Assembly: GCF_002101705.1 (NCBI RefSeq)
Contig: NZ_LQPC01000054.1
Coordinates: 62,001-126,000, forward strand
Length of the DNA: 64,000 nucleotides
Source of the DNA: Mycolicibacterium iranicum
GTDB taxonomy: Bacteria; Actinomycetota; Actinomycetes; Mycobacteriales; Mycobacteriaceae
Direction: 5' to 3'
Numbering within the stretch: the stretch's first letter is position 1; each line of letters starts with the position of its first letter. The position numbers and the translations under genes were made by a program. Below, in pieces: positions 1 to 7,727 of the stretch. The notes beneath the pieces are model-generated. The model was not told the origin of the DNA, did not search any database, and saw nothing but the letters and a program-made list of their open reading frames with translations.

Positions 1-189
1 ATGATCGACACGTTGATACGTCAACGCGAACACCGCAGCCTGATCATTGTCGCGCACCACCGTGCCACGCTTGCCCACTGCGACCAGATCCTCGTCGTGG
101 AGAACCGCGGGATGGCCGTAAAGCGGGCCAAAGGGAACCCTCCCAATGACGCGTCTTCTCTAGGCCCTGGCCATCGTGAGGTGCTTTAG
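1..189 (+). CDS. C-terminal fragment of an ABC transporter ATPase (cut by window edge)
   Basis: Only the last ~62 codons are in the window, and the real start lies to the left. The fragment contains IIVAHHRATLAHCDQILVV, which fits the H-loop and following strand of an exporter-type ABC ATPase, where the switch histidine sits in an AHR/AHH motif before a CD(Q/R)I segment. A polar tail of about 25 residues follows before the TAG stop. It differs in sequence from the two SbmA/BacA-type transporters at 5.8-9.6 kb, so it belongs to another transporter. Its 3' end overlaps the convergent hydrolase gene by 30 bp. The substrate cannot be inferred from this fragment. Confidence 0.55.
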   Translation: MIDTLIRQREHRSLIIVAHHRATLAHCDQILVVENRGMAVKRAKGNPPNDASSLGPGHREVL

Positions 190-1518
190 AAGCCAACGCT
201 GGGAGTAGTCCAGCCATTGGCGGTAGTGACCCATTGCGCAGTGATCGTCGTCGGGATAGAGCAGCAGGGTGGCGTTGGTGGCGGCGTGGGCCAGGTCGCA
301 GCTGTCCTGGGTGCTCATCAGGGTGTCGTGGTCACCATTGATCACCAGGAGCGGAATCGTGATTTGCGGGTACAAATTCCGGATGGACAACGCTCTGAGC
401 TTGCCCACCAGGTCGATTGGATGAGCGGCGCCGACGGTCTTGGCCAAGGCGTGCAGGATGACCTGAGGCGTGCCCAAAGCGCTGCCATGGAAAGATCGGT
501 GTGTCGGCGCGCCGCAGGCGATCGCACAGGCCAATCGGTCACTGGTGGCGGCCAGGCGCGCAGTCCAATATCCGCCAAAGCTGACGCCCACCATCGCGAT
601 CCGGTTGGCGTCGAGCCGTTGATCGGCGGCGAGATGACCGACTACCTGGTGATCGACCTCCTCGGATTTCGGGCTCATCGGATCGGTGTAGGCGTAACTT
701 CCGGGCATCTCCATCAGGAACATCGCCATGCCCGAATCGCGATAGCGCAGTTGCGGAATCGCCAGTTCCTGGACGGTGCCCTCAAGCCCGTTGGTGGTCA
801 ACACCACCGGATGAGGACCCGAACCGGGCGGCACGATGAGATAGCCGCGGACGGCTTCACCGCCGGCGAGCGGGACCTCGACGCGTTGGACGGTGAGTCC
901 CAGCGCAGGCACCAACGCCGCGGCCAGTGCATCGAAGAGGTGCCGCGAACGCCAGTAAGCCTGGATCCGGTGAGGGCCGTGGCCGGGAAATGCGCTGACC
1001 TGGTAATACGTGATCGCCTTCACCCACGCATCAATCGCACTCAACGCCAACGTGATTCGTTCACGATCATCGGCAGGTGCGTGCGCCTCGACGATTGCGG
1101 CGAGCGCGCCCGTGTCCGGCTGTGGGCCGTGATCGGCGAACAGAACGGCGGCGGGAGCGATCCACGCGGTCAGCCCATCAATGTTGTCGGCAGCGGTTGC
1201 AGCGTTCGGCTTCGTGAGGTCGGGCACGGTGGCGGAGTCGGTTCCGGCCAGGCTGCTCAGCAGATCGGTGGCTCGCCGGGCGTAGCCGCTGGCGATGGGG
1301 TTCCAGTAACTGCACCACCGGTCGTCGCGGAAGGACCGTGCCCCGCGGACCTGCCGCGCGAACACGGCGGTGTCGAGCCCACCCATGTTCGCATAGCGCA
1401 GCACGAACAGGGCCGGCAGAAACGGCGCCGCCCCGGTCCAACGGGCAAGCAGATCCGTGCTGCGAGTGGCCGCACACATCGAGACGGCGAGCTTGTGCAG
1501 CAGGGCGGCTTTTGCCAT
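160..1518 (-). CDS. FrsA-like alpha/beta hydrolase (esterase)
   Basis: A 452-residue cytosolic protein with an alpha/beta-hydrolase fold in its C-terminal half. GVSFGG is the nucleophile elbow (G-x-S-x-G). The later segments NGDHDTL and DDDHCAMGH can supply the acidic residue and the histidine of the triad. The length and the N-terminal helical half recall FrsA/DUF1100-type esterases, and the substrate is unknown. I chose the ATG at 1518 because GGAAAGGA lies at good spacing upstream; an in-frame extension to 1575 would cross the operator region. The gene is divergent from the TetR gene at 1733, and two matching palindromes lie between them, so it is probably the regulated target of that repressor. 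Confidence 0.8.
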   Translation of the reverse strand: MAKAALLHKLAVSMCAATRSTDLLARWTGAAPFLPALFVLRYANMGGLDTAVFARQVRGARSFRDDRWCSYWNPIASGYARRATDLLSSLAGTDSATVPDLTKPNAATAADNIDGLTAWIAPAAVLFADHGPQPDTGALAAIVEAHAPADDRERITLALSAIDAWVKAITYYQVSAFPGHGPHRIQAYWRSRHLFDALAAALVPALGLTVQRVEVPLAGGEAVRGYLIVPPGSGPHPVVLTTNGLEGTVQELAIPQLRYRDSGMAMFLMEMPGSYAYTDPMSPKSEEVDHQVVGHLAADQRLDANRIAMVGVSFGGYWTARLAATSDRLACAIACGAPTHRSFHGSALGTPQVILHALAKTVGAAHPIDLVGKLRALSIRNLYPQITIPLLVINGDHDTLMSTQDSCDLAHAATNATLLLYPDDDHCAMGHYRQWLDYSQRWLLKHLTMARA

Positions 1519-1578
1519 CAGGACGTCCTTTCCGAGTGTGGTGCGGGTGCCTGCGTTTGCGAATCTCCTCACCAAAGG

Positions 1579-1635
1579 CGGAACGATTGTTCCGACAGTA
1601 GCATCGTCGCGCGATACAGTGGAACGACTGTTCCG
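1579..1635. promoter_or_regulatory. Pair of TetR-type palindromic operators
   Basis: Two near-identical dyads lie between the divergent hydrolase and TetR genes: CGGAACGATTGTTCCG at 1579-1594 and GGAACGACTGTTCC at 1621-1634. Their centres are 41 bp apart, close to four helical turns, so two repressor dimers could bind the same face of the helix. The location and symmetry make this the likely operator of the adjacent TetR protein, controlling both genes. Binding itself is inferred. Confidence 0.7.
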
Positions 1636-1732
1636 CCCGACGTGAGGATCGATTCTCGGTGAGGCTCAGACGTGTACGCGCCGCCATGTTCAATGCGACG
1701 ACGTTCCCACTTTCGGGCCACACTGTCGACTC

Positions 1733-2437
1733 ATGACCAGCCCTGCATCAGCCGGACAGGCCCCACGCACGCTACGCGAAACCAACCGCGAAGATCTGCG
1801 GGACCGGCTGCTCAATAGTGCCGAGGAGCTTTTCGCCGATCGCGGCTACTTCGGCGTCGGCGTGCGTGACATCACCGACCATGCCGGCACCCGCCTCGCT
1901 TCGGTCAGTGAACAATTCGGCGGCAAGGAAGGCCTCTTTCGCGCCGTCCTGCTGCGCCGCATCCAGCCGCTCAATGAAGACCGTCGCATCCGCCTGGCCG
2001 GCCTACCCGCTCGCGGGAGCCGAGCACGGCGGCTGCGAGCGCTGATCGATGCGTTCACCGAACCGATGCATCAACGAGCTGGTGATCCGGCGTGGGACAA
2101 CTACTTTCGCTTCATTGCACAACTCGCCAACTCCGGGCACCGCATCAGGCGGTTGATCGCGGAGGACTACAACACCATTGCCGCCGACTTCATCACCGCC
2201 CTGCGGGACCTGTTCCCCGACGCGGACGAGGCGGCCATCCACGACGCCTACCTACACCTCGTCGCAGCCACCATGCACACCTACTCCAACAATCTGCGCC
2301 TCGACAGCCTGACCTCGGGCCGGATGCGCGCCCGCGACATCGACGCACGCCACTGCGCGCTTATCCGATTCGCCCAAGGCGGAGTCATCGCTCTGGCCAC
2401 TCCGCGCACTAGAAAATCTGGTAAGCCTGCCGACTGA
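1733..2437 (+). CDS. TetR/AcrR-family transcriptional regulator
   Basis: A 234-residue protein. The N-terminal TetR helix-turn-helix spans about residues 22-70 and includes LLNSAEELFADRGYFGVGVR and an FGGKEGLFRAVL segment typical of the family. The remaining ~150 residues are all-helical and should form the ligand-binding and dimerisation domain; the inducer is unknown. The gene is divergent from the hydrolase at 160-1518, with a pair of GGAACgaytGTTCC palindromes in the 214-bp gap, so autoregulation and control of the hydrolase are likely. Its 3' end overlaps the convergent DUF6636-type gene by 29 bp. Confidence 0.88.
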   Translation: MTSPASAGQAPRTLRETNREDLRDRLLNSAEELFADRGYFGVGVRDITDHAGTRLASVSEQFGGKEGLFRAVLLRRIQPLNEDRRIRLAGLPARGSRARRLRALIDAFTEPMHQRAGDPAWDNYFRFIAQLANSGHRIRRLIAEDYNTIAADFITALRDLFPDADEAAIHDAYLHLVAATMHTYSNNLRLDSLTSGRMRARDIDARHCALIRFAQGGVIALATPRTRKSGKPAD

Positions 2438-2888
2438 TCGCAAAGCCATGCCCAGTTGCGTTGTCTCGACACGTGATTCCGGATTCAGCGCTGTCGCACT
2501 GAATGCTTCCGGAGGCGATGGCGTCGCCGTACGCTAGGGCCTCACCGTAGCCAAGCGCGGTGTCTCCGGCGCAGACGAACCGGGCCTGCCCGTCGGAGAG
2601 GATGAGCCCCTGCCCGAAATCGATTTCGGAATAGCAGTCGGCGGGCCGCGGCGGCAGCGGCCAGTCGCGTTCGGCGATGTCGCACCGCACCGTCGTCGGG
2701 TCGATGTAGCAGCCCACATTGCCGCTCGGCGACTGGAAGCCGGTCAACTCGGTGACGAGCTTCGGCGGCGTCTGTGTCGGGATCCCGTGCGGCGACGCCC
2801 CGGCGATCGGCCCCTGTGCACCGGCGGCGATCACACCCGCTGACACCGCGAGTGCACCGAATGTGACCCGAAACATGTTTTCTGACAT
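2409..2888 (-). CDS. Secreted small protein, DUF6636-like
   Basis: A 159-residue exported protein. A signal peptide (FRVTFGALAVSAGVIAAGA) leads into a proline-rich linker. The mature domain starts near FQSPSGNVGCYI and has six cysteines, which fits the DUF6636 pattern of actinobacterial secreted proteins (FxSPSGNIxC). Its function is unknown. The ATG at 2888 lies 13 bp after the stop of the lasso precursor core frame, on the same strand, so it may be the last gene of the lasso transcript. The frame is also open upstream and merges with the precursor leader frame up to 3134; I treat that as a by-product of the precursor frameshift. No strong Shine-Dalgarno precedes 2888. Confidence 0.7.
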   Translation of the reverse strand: MSENMFRVTFGALAVSAGVIAAGAQGPIAGASPHGIPTQTPPKLVTELTGFQSPSGNVGCYIDPTTVRCDIAERDWPLPPRPADCYSEIDFGQGLILSDGQARFVCAGDTALGYGEALAYGDAIASGSIQCDSAESGITCRDNATGHGFAISRQAYQIF

Positions 2889-2901
2889 CCGATTTCGGAG
2901 A

Positions 2902-3077
2902 TCAGTCCCGAGGCGGCAGGGCAGCCACCGTGTCAGGCGTGTCGAGGTGCCGCGCATACCACCCCATGTAGCCGTAGCCGGTACTGCTGTCCGACAGATA
3001 GTTCCGCTGCCCTGTGTGACTTCGCGGGCATCGCCGACGTGAGACACCTGCGGCGACGAGTAAGGCATAGATGACAT
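2902..3077 (-). pseudogene. Lasso peptide precursor, leader and core in different frames
   Basis: The start at 3077 has a good ribosome site (GGGGGA, about 6 bases upstream). The first 22 codons give a classic actinobacterial lasso leader: YSSPQVSHVGDAREVTQ contains the Y-x2-P motif, the VGD motif and a Thr at the penultimate leader position. Past codon 25 that frame gives no ring acid. The -1 frame reads NYLSDSSTGYGYMGWY and continues to a TGA at 2904-2902. Restoring one base near 3002-3006 gives a 58-residue precursor whose core starts GSGNYLSD, with Gly1 and Asp8 placed for an 8-residue macrolactam. The span is 176 bp, one short of a multiple of three. This is a mutation, an assembly error or, less likely, recoding. 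Confidence 0.75.
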
Positions 3078-3152
3078 TGTAAATCCCCCAGTGAGTTCGT
3101 GAATTGACAACAGGGTAATCGACTTTACACGCATTCGCAGGAAATTCTGCAG

Positions 3153-4931
3153 CTAATAATGCCGGCTGTTCCGCGGTGGCCCGTCAGCAGACCCGATCAG
3201 CACCGGGTTTCCCGCGGCGCTCAGGTGGCGCAGCCACACCTCGATCTGGACCGCCGAATAGAGCTGGGCCACTGATCCACTGCGCCCGACGGAGTGCAAC
3301 GCCCGACTCCACGTGTCCGCCTCGACATACCCGCGTTGGACAATCAGCGGGTTGTCGCGTAGGTACTCCTGCCAGCGGGGATGGCGCCGAAAGCCGTTCA
3401 CGACGGCCTCATCCGCGATCGTCTTCGAACGCCGGCGCAGAACGCTGTCACTGACCACCCCGGCGAACGCATATCGCTGCACAGCCCGGTCGATGCGGGG
3501 GTCCACACCCACCTCCCACGGCGTACGGATCGCCAGCTCCACCAGAGCAGGAGCCAGCAGCGGATGCCTTGTGTCCGCAGTTCGCGAGGGAATTATTTGA
3601 CGGCTTCGCGCGAACTCGGCACACCTCACCACGTTTTCCACGGCGGCCTGCGCGTGTACCGACGATGCCCGTAGGGATGTCGTGCGGTCGGTTCTGTCCT
3701 GCAGGCGGTACGCGTCGACATAGGCCCGAGCAAGCCATGGCGCCATCGCAGACAGGGGTCTCGGCGGGTGCAGCGTCAGCGTCCGCCCCTCCCGCCAGCG
3801 ACGCAGCCCGTCGATCGCACTGCGGCGCAACCAGAATGTCGCGGACCGCCTCACGTCGGACTGCGCATCCCAGGCCTTCATCTCCTTGTGCAGACGCGCC
3901 CACCGGCCGGTGCGCAGCAGGTCGGCGAGATACCACGGCAGAAGTCCCGCCAGGAACACCGCGTCGCCGCCCTCTCCGGTCAAGATCGTCGATGCGCCGA
4001 GTCGAGCCGTGATGTCGTCCTCGGCCTCAGTCGACGCCCAGTTGAGGATCCGGCGTGAGGGAGCGGCGAGGAAGGTGCCGAAATCCGGTCCCGCAGCGAA
4101 GATCCCGTGCTTGGTGGCGTCGATCGGATGCCACCGAACCGGCGTCGCTTGAAGCGCCTCCTGAATCCACGCCGACTCGTCGCTGCCCGGCGAGCCGGGG
4201 TGGACGAAGCTCACCGCCTCCACCGGCGCCTGACGGGCGGCGACGGCCAGCACGGTGGAGGTGTCCAATCCCCCCGACAGCTCGACCGCAGCGACACCGT
4301 GGGTGGGCATCGCTCCGGCGACAGCACCCTCGACGGTTGTGCGTAAACGCTCTTCGTGCTCGCGCGCGGTGCCGGGGATAGGTGCGACCGTCGGACGCCA
4401 ACCCCCTGTCACTGTCAGGCGGCCACTGCGCCACGCGGCGAATTCACCCATGCCGAGGCGCCGGATGGTGCGGTAGGGCGTCCGAGTGCCAAGGTGGATG
4501 CCTGCGGCCAGAAGATCGGCTAAATACTCCTCGTCGAGTTCACGCCACGCGCCTGTTTCGCGCGCAAGGGCGCCGAGGTCGGTCGACACCACGATGCCGG
4601 ACGGTCGAGTTGCGATGTACAGCGGGCGCAGACCCATCTGATCGCCCATGAGCACGGCGTCGGAGTCGGCCACCCTCAGCGCCGCGTACTCGCCGATCAC
4701 ACGCTCGGTCACCGCTGTGCGCCAGCGACGCCAGGCGGCCGACACGATTCGGCCCGCCGAGGCGCGACGGTCGAGACCCAATTCCGCACATAAGCGGGCC
4801 GGTTCGGCGAGATAGCCGTGGAACCACACGGAAGCGCCGTCCGCGACCTCGGCCGCAGGCCACCCTTGACAAACGGCGTTATCAGAGAGGGCCACCAGAA
4901 AGCCCTGCAGCGGCGACGATTTCGGGGTCAT
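3153..4931 (-). CDS. Lasso macrolactam synthetase (asparagine synthetase-like, C protein)
   Basis: A 592-residue homologue of class B asparagine synthetase. The N-terminal ~180 residues match the glutaminase-like half but lack the Cys after the initiator Met, as is usual for lasso cyclases, which need no glutamine hydrolysis. The synthetase half carries the PP-loop SGGLDTS at residues 219-225, which binds ATP to adenylate the ring Asp/Glu of the core before Gly1 attacks it. The start is the ATG at 4931, which shares one base with the stop of the B gene (TGATG), showing translational coupling. The precursor gene begins 75 bp downstream on the same strand. Confidence 0.88.
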   Translation of the reverse strand: MTPKSSPLQGFLVALSDNAVCQGWPAAEVADGASVWFHGYLAEPARLCAELGLDRRASAGRIVSAAWRRWRTAVTERVIGEYAALRVADSDAVLMGDQMGLRPLYIATRPSGIVVSTDLGALARETGAWRELDEEYLADLLAAGIHLGTRTPYRTIRRLGMGEFAAWRSGRLTVTGGWRPTVAPIPGTAREHEERLRTTVEGAVAGAMPTHGVAAVELSGGLDTSTVLAVAARQAPVEAVSFVHPGSPGSDESAWIQEALQATPVRWHPIDATKHGIFAAGPDFGTFLAAPSRRILNWASTEAEDDITARLGASTILTGEGGDAVFLAGLLPWYLADLLRTGRWARLHKEMKAWDAQSDVRRSATFWLRRSAIDGLRRWREGRTLTLHPPRPLSAMAPWLARAYVDAYRLQDRTDRTTSLRASSVHAQAAVENVVRCAEFARSRQIIPSRTADTRHPLLAPALVELAIRTPWEVGVDPRIDRAVQRYAFAGVVSDSVLRRRSKTIADEAVVNGFRRHPRWQEYLRDNPLIVQRGYVEADTWSRALHSVGRSGSVAQLYSAVQIEVWLRHLSAAGNPVLIGSADGPPRNSRHY

Positions 4932-5647
4932 CAGGCGGTTGCGATCGTGGCGTAGCGCAGCAGCGATCCGGGGCTCTCGTCGAGCGGAACGCCGTCGAGC
5001 TCCACCCATGCGTGCGCCTCGAAGGGATCGAGGGCGACCCCGATCACGTGCCGCACCGGCCATCCCGCCATCCGCAGGAACCTGGTCAACGCCAGCGAGC
5101 GCGGAAGGCAGTCCAGCGGAGCCTCACGAGCGGGATAGAGACCATCGGCCTTCCGGAATTGCCGCACCACACGCTCCACCGCGTGACGAGGTGGACCGCA
5201 ATCGGCCAGGGGGCCGGTGTACTTGACGTAAGCGTCCGCGAAACTCGCCTTCAGGTCCTGCTCGGCCCCGACCCGTTCACGCAGCGCACGCCAGACCGAC
5301 GGGCGGCGTCGCGGCATCGGGACCGCCGGCGATCCGGTGCCCGGCGCTGCGGCGTCAAGGCGCCCCGCGGCCCGCTGCGCCGCAGCGAACTCCGCCAGGT
5401 CTGCGGCGAACACCGACTCGGGTACTCCGTAATCGGCCGCCATCTTGGCGATGTCACGCTCAGCGGGGTCGCGCAGCAGTTGCTGCCACATCTGTGTGCC
5501 GACCTCGTCGACCACGTCGTAGGTGCCGGCCAACACGTCGAGCAACACCAATCGTTCCGCGATCTCGACGCAGCGAATGTGCGCGCCGCGGAACAGTTGA
5601 GGCAGCGTCGACGCCGCGCCGATGTCTGACGAACCGAAACCCACCAC
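4931..5647 (-). CDS. Lasso leader peptidase with fused RRE (B protein)
   Basis: A 238-residue fusion. Residues ~20-90 form a PqqD-like RiPP recognition element (RLVLLDVLAGTYDVVDEVG) that would bind the leader Y-x2-P region. Residues ~120-238 form the transglutaminase-like B2 protease. Its catalytic residues are Cys180 in PLDCLPRSLALTRF, His212 in FEAHAWVELDG and an Asp shortly after (218 or 223). It removes the leader so that the C protein can close the ring. The start codon is GTG at 5647; another GTG follows directly, so the exact start is uncertain. It is coupled to the cyclase gene downstream and sits 121 bp after the transporter gene. Confidence 0.87.
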   Translation of the reverse strand: MVGFGSSDIGAASTLPQLFRGAHIRCVEIAERLVLLDVLAGTYDVVDEVGTQMWQQLLRDPAERDIAKMAADYGVPESVFAADLAEFAAAQRAAGRLDAAAPGTGSPAVPMPRRRPSVWRALRERVGAEQDLKASFADAYVKYTGPLADCGPPRHAVERVVRQFRKADGLYPAREAPLDCLPRSLALTRFLRMAGWPVRHVIGVALDPFEAHAWVELDGVPLDESPGSLLRYATIATA

Positions 5648-5768
5648 GCGACCAACTTAGGGCAACGTCGGCATCCATCGGGCGTGACCATGTCGGACGA
5701 CGCGTGAACGCGCCGTTTCCGTTACGCCAGTTCCACAGCGCGTCAAAATGGCAAAGCAGTGCCCGCTG

Positions 5769-7682
5769 CTAGGGCGAATCCGCCCCGCGCAGGCCGAATC
5801 GCCATTCACCTCCACCGAGCAGCGCCAGCTCCTGATCGCAATGACTGATCACGGTGCCGCGGTGGGCGACGCTGACCAGGATGGCCTCGGGCAGGTCCTC
5901 GCGAACCATCCGATAGAGCATCGTCTCCAGGCCCACATCGAGAGCCGATGTGGCCTCATCGAGGAACGCGGCCTTGGGCTTCGTCAACAGGATCCGGGCG
6001 AATGCCACACGCTGCTGCTCTCCCGGTGACAGGACTTTCGCCCAGTCCTGCTCCTCGTCGAGACGATCCGCCAGATGGGGGAGGGCGACCTTGTTCAGCA
6101 TGGCCACCAGTTCGGCGTCGGGGATCTCGCCGGAATGGCGCGGATAGGACAACACCGTCCGCAGGTCGCCCAGTGGCACGTACGGCATCTGCGACAGGAA
6201 CATGGTCTCGTTCGGGCCGGCGGGGCACCGAAGCGTCCCTGTGGTGTAGGGCCACAGCTGCGCCAGGCTGCGCAGGAGCGTGGTCTTGCCGGTGCCCGAG
6301 ACACCCGTGACGGCCAGCGTGTCCCCGGCTTGCAGACGCAGATCGATCGGATTGATCAGCCTGCTACCGTCGGGTTTGCGGACCTCGACATCGTCGAATT
6401 CGATGGCCCCGCCCGCGCTGGGCTGCACCGTCAGCGTCGGGAGCTCGCGGCCCTCGTCGTTGGCGACCACCAGGCCGTGCAGACGGATGATCGCCGCGCG
6501 GTACCCGGCGAAGTTGTCGTATGCGTTACGGAAGAACGAAAGGCCACCCAGAATCTCGCGGAACGCCGCCGCAGTCTGCGACAGCTGACCGAGGGTGATC
6601 TCGCCGCTGTAGAACCGGCTGAACTGAACCACATAGGGAATGAGTTCCTGGGCCTGGGTGATCGAGAGGTTCCAGCCGAAGAACCCGGTCATCCGATTGA
6701 CGTACTTCTTGTAGTTGGTGACCACCGGCGCGAAGCGGCGCCTCAGTCCTGACCGCTCGGCGGCTTCGCCGCGATAGAAGGCCACAGCCTCAGACGCGTC
6801 GCGCAACCGCACCAGCGCGTATCGGAACGCGGCGTTGAACCTCTCGTTGTTGAAGGAGAGCCGGATGATCGGGCGGCCGATCCAGAACGCGACGACCGTG
6901 GCGAAGACGACGTAGACGACGCCGATGATGAACATCGCTTTGGGCAACGTGTAACCCACGAGCGGCAAGGTCACCGGTCCGGACAGATCCCACAGAATCT
7001 GGGTGAACGACACCATCGCGGCGATCGAGGACACCGCGCCGAAGAGCAACGTCGACGTCGAGGTGTTGGCCGGGGTATTCGGCAGCGAGCTGACACCCGC
7101 GGTGAAGATGTCGATGTCGGCCTGGATGCGCTGGTCGGGATTGTCGATCGTGTCGTCGATGAAACGCGCGCGGTAGAACGCCTTGCCGTCCAGCCAGTTG
7201 CCGGTGAGTTCCTCGGTGAGCCAGGCACGCCACCGCAGCATGAACCGCTGCGCCAGATAGAGGTCGAGCATGACCTGCGCGACGTTGACCACGGCGAGGA
7301 TGCCGAAGATTCCCAGCGACATCCAGAAGCCGTCGCCGCCGGATTGGCGGACGGTGTCGTCGCCGCTGAGGAGTCCGCCTGCCACCACCTGGAAGCTCGT
7401 CGACATATCGCTGCCCTGATAGGTGAACAGCACCGAGAGCCGGACACCGATCATCACCGACAGCAGCAGACCGGCCAGCCACAGCCACACGATGACGCTG
7501 TCGCGACCGACGAAGTAGCCGCGCGTGACGCGCCAAAACTGCCTGCCCCAGAGTGTGAACTTGGCGATCAGTACCAGAGCCACCATGGTGGCGACCGCGG
7601 CGATCAGCCAGGCCTTGGCGATCCACCACAGCGAAATCCAGAGCTCATTGCCCCAGTCCAGAGTCGGTGTGAAGTTATCCAC
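5769..7682 (-). CDS. SbmA/BacA-like ABC transporter (Rv1819c family), copy 2
   Basis: A 637-residue inner-membrane half-transporter. The N-terminal half holds about six membrane segments of the SbmA/BacA type (WGRQFWRVTRGYFVGRDSV is a family hallmark). The C-terminal half is an ABC ATPase with Walker A GVSGTGKTTLLRS (~residue 462), signature LSPGEQQR (~547), Walker B AAFLDEATSALD and switch His in SVAHRG. Length and architecture match M. tuberculosis Rv1819c, which imports hydrophilic compounds such as vitamin B12 and bleomycin. It lies between its paralogue and the lasso B gene on one strand. It may therefore handle the lasso peptide, or it may be the ancestral transporter next to secA2. Confidence 0.88.
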   Translation of the reverse strand: MDNFTPTLDWGNELWISLWWIAKAWLIAAVATMVALVLIAKFTLWGRQFWRVTRGYFVGRDSVIVWLWLAGLLLSVMIGVRLSVLFTYQGSDMSTSFQVVAGGLLSGDDTVRQSGGDGFWMSLGIFGILAVVNVAQVMLDLYLAQRFMLRWRAWLTEELTGNWLDGKAFYRARFIDDTIDNPDQRIQADIDIFTAGVSSLPNTPANTSTSTLLFGAVSSIAAMVSFTQILWDLSGPVTLPLVGYTLPKAMFIIGVVYVVFATVVAFWIGRPIIRLSFNNERFNAAFRYALVRLRDASEAVAFYRGEAAERSGLRRRFAPVVTNYKKYVNRMTGFFGWNLSITQAQELIPYVVQFSRFYSGEITLGQLSQTAAAFREILGGLSFFRNAYDNFAGYRAAIIRLHGLVVANDEGRELPTLTVQPSAGGAIEFDDVEVRKPDGSRLINPIDLRLQAGDTLAVTGVSGTGKTTLLRSLAQLWPYTTGTLRCPAGPNETMFLSQMPYVPLGDLRTVLSYPRHSGEIPDAELVAMLNKVALPHLADRLDEEQDWAKVLSPGEQQRVAFARILLTKPKAAFLDEATSALDVGLETMLYRMVREDLPEAILVSVAHRGTVISHCDQELALLGGGEWRFGLRGADSP

Positions 7683-7727
7683 CCGGGCAAGGTACCGCGC
7701 CGGCCCGGCCGTAGCTTCTCGTAGGGG

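Noticed and set aside
2990..3015. Programmed -1 frameshift in the lasso precursor
   Set aside because: No slippery heptamer of X-XXY-YYZ type lies at the GGA-AC junction and no clear downstream pseudoknot was seen. A lost base or base-call error is simpler, though recoding is not excluded.
5648..5768. Lasso precursor between the transporter and the B gene
   Set aside because: The three minus-strand frames of this 121-bp gap show no Y-x2-P leader motif; the precursor is at 2902-3077.
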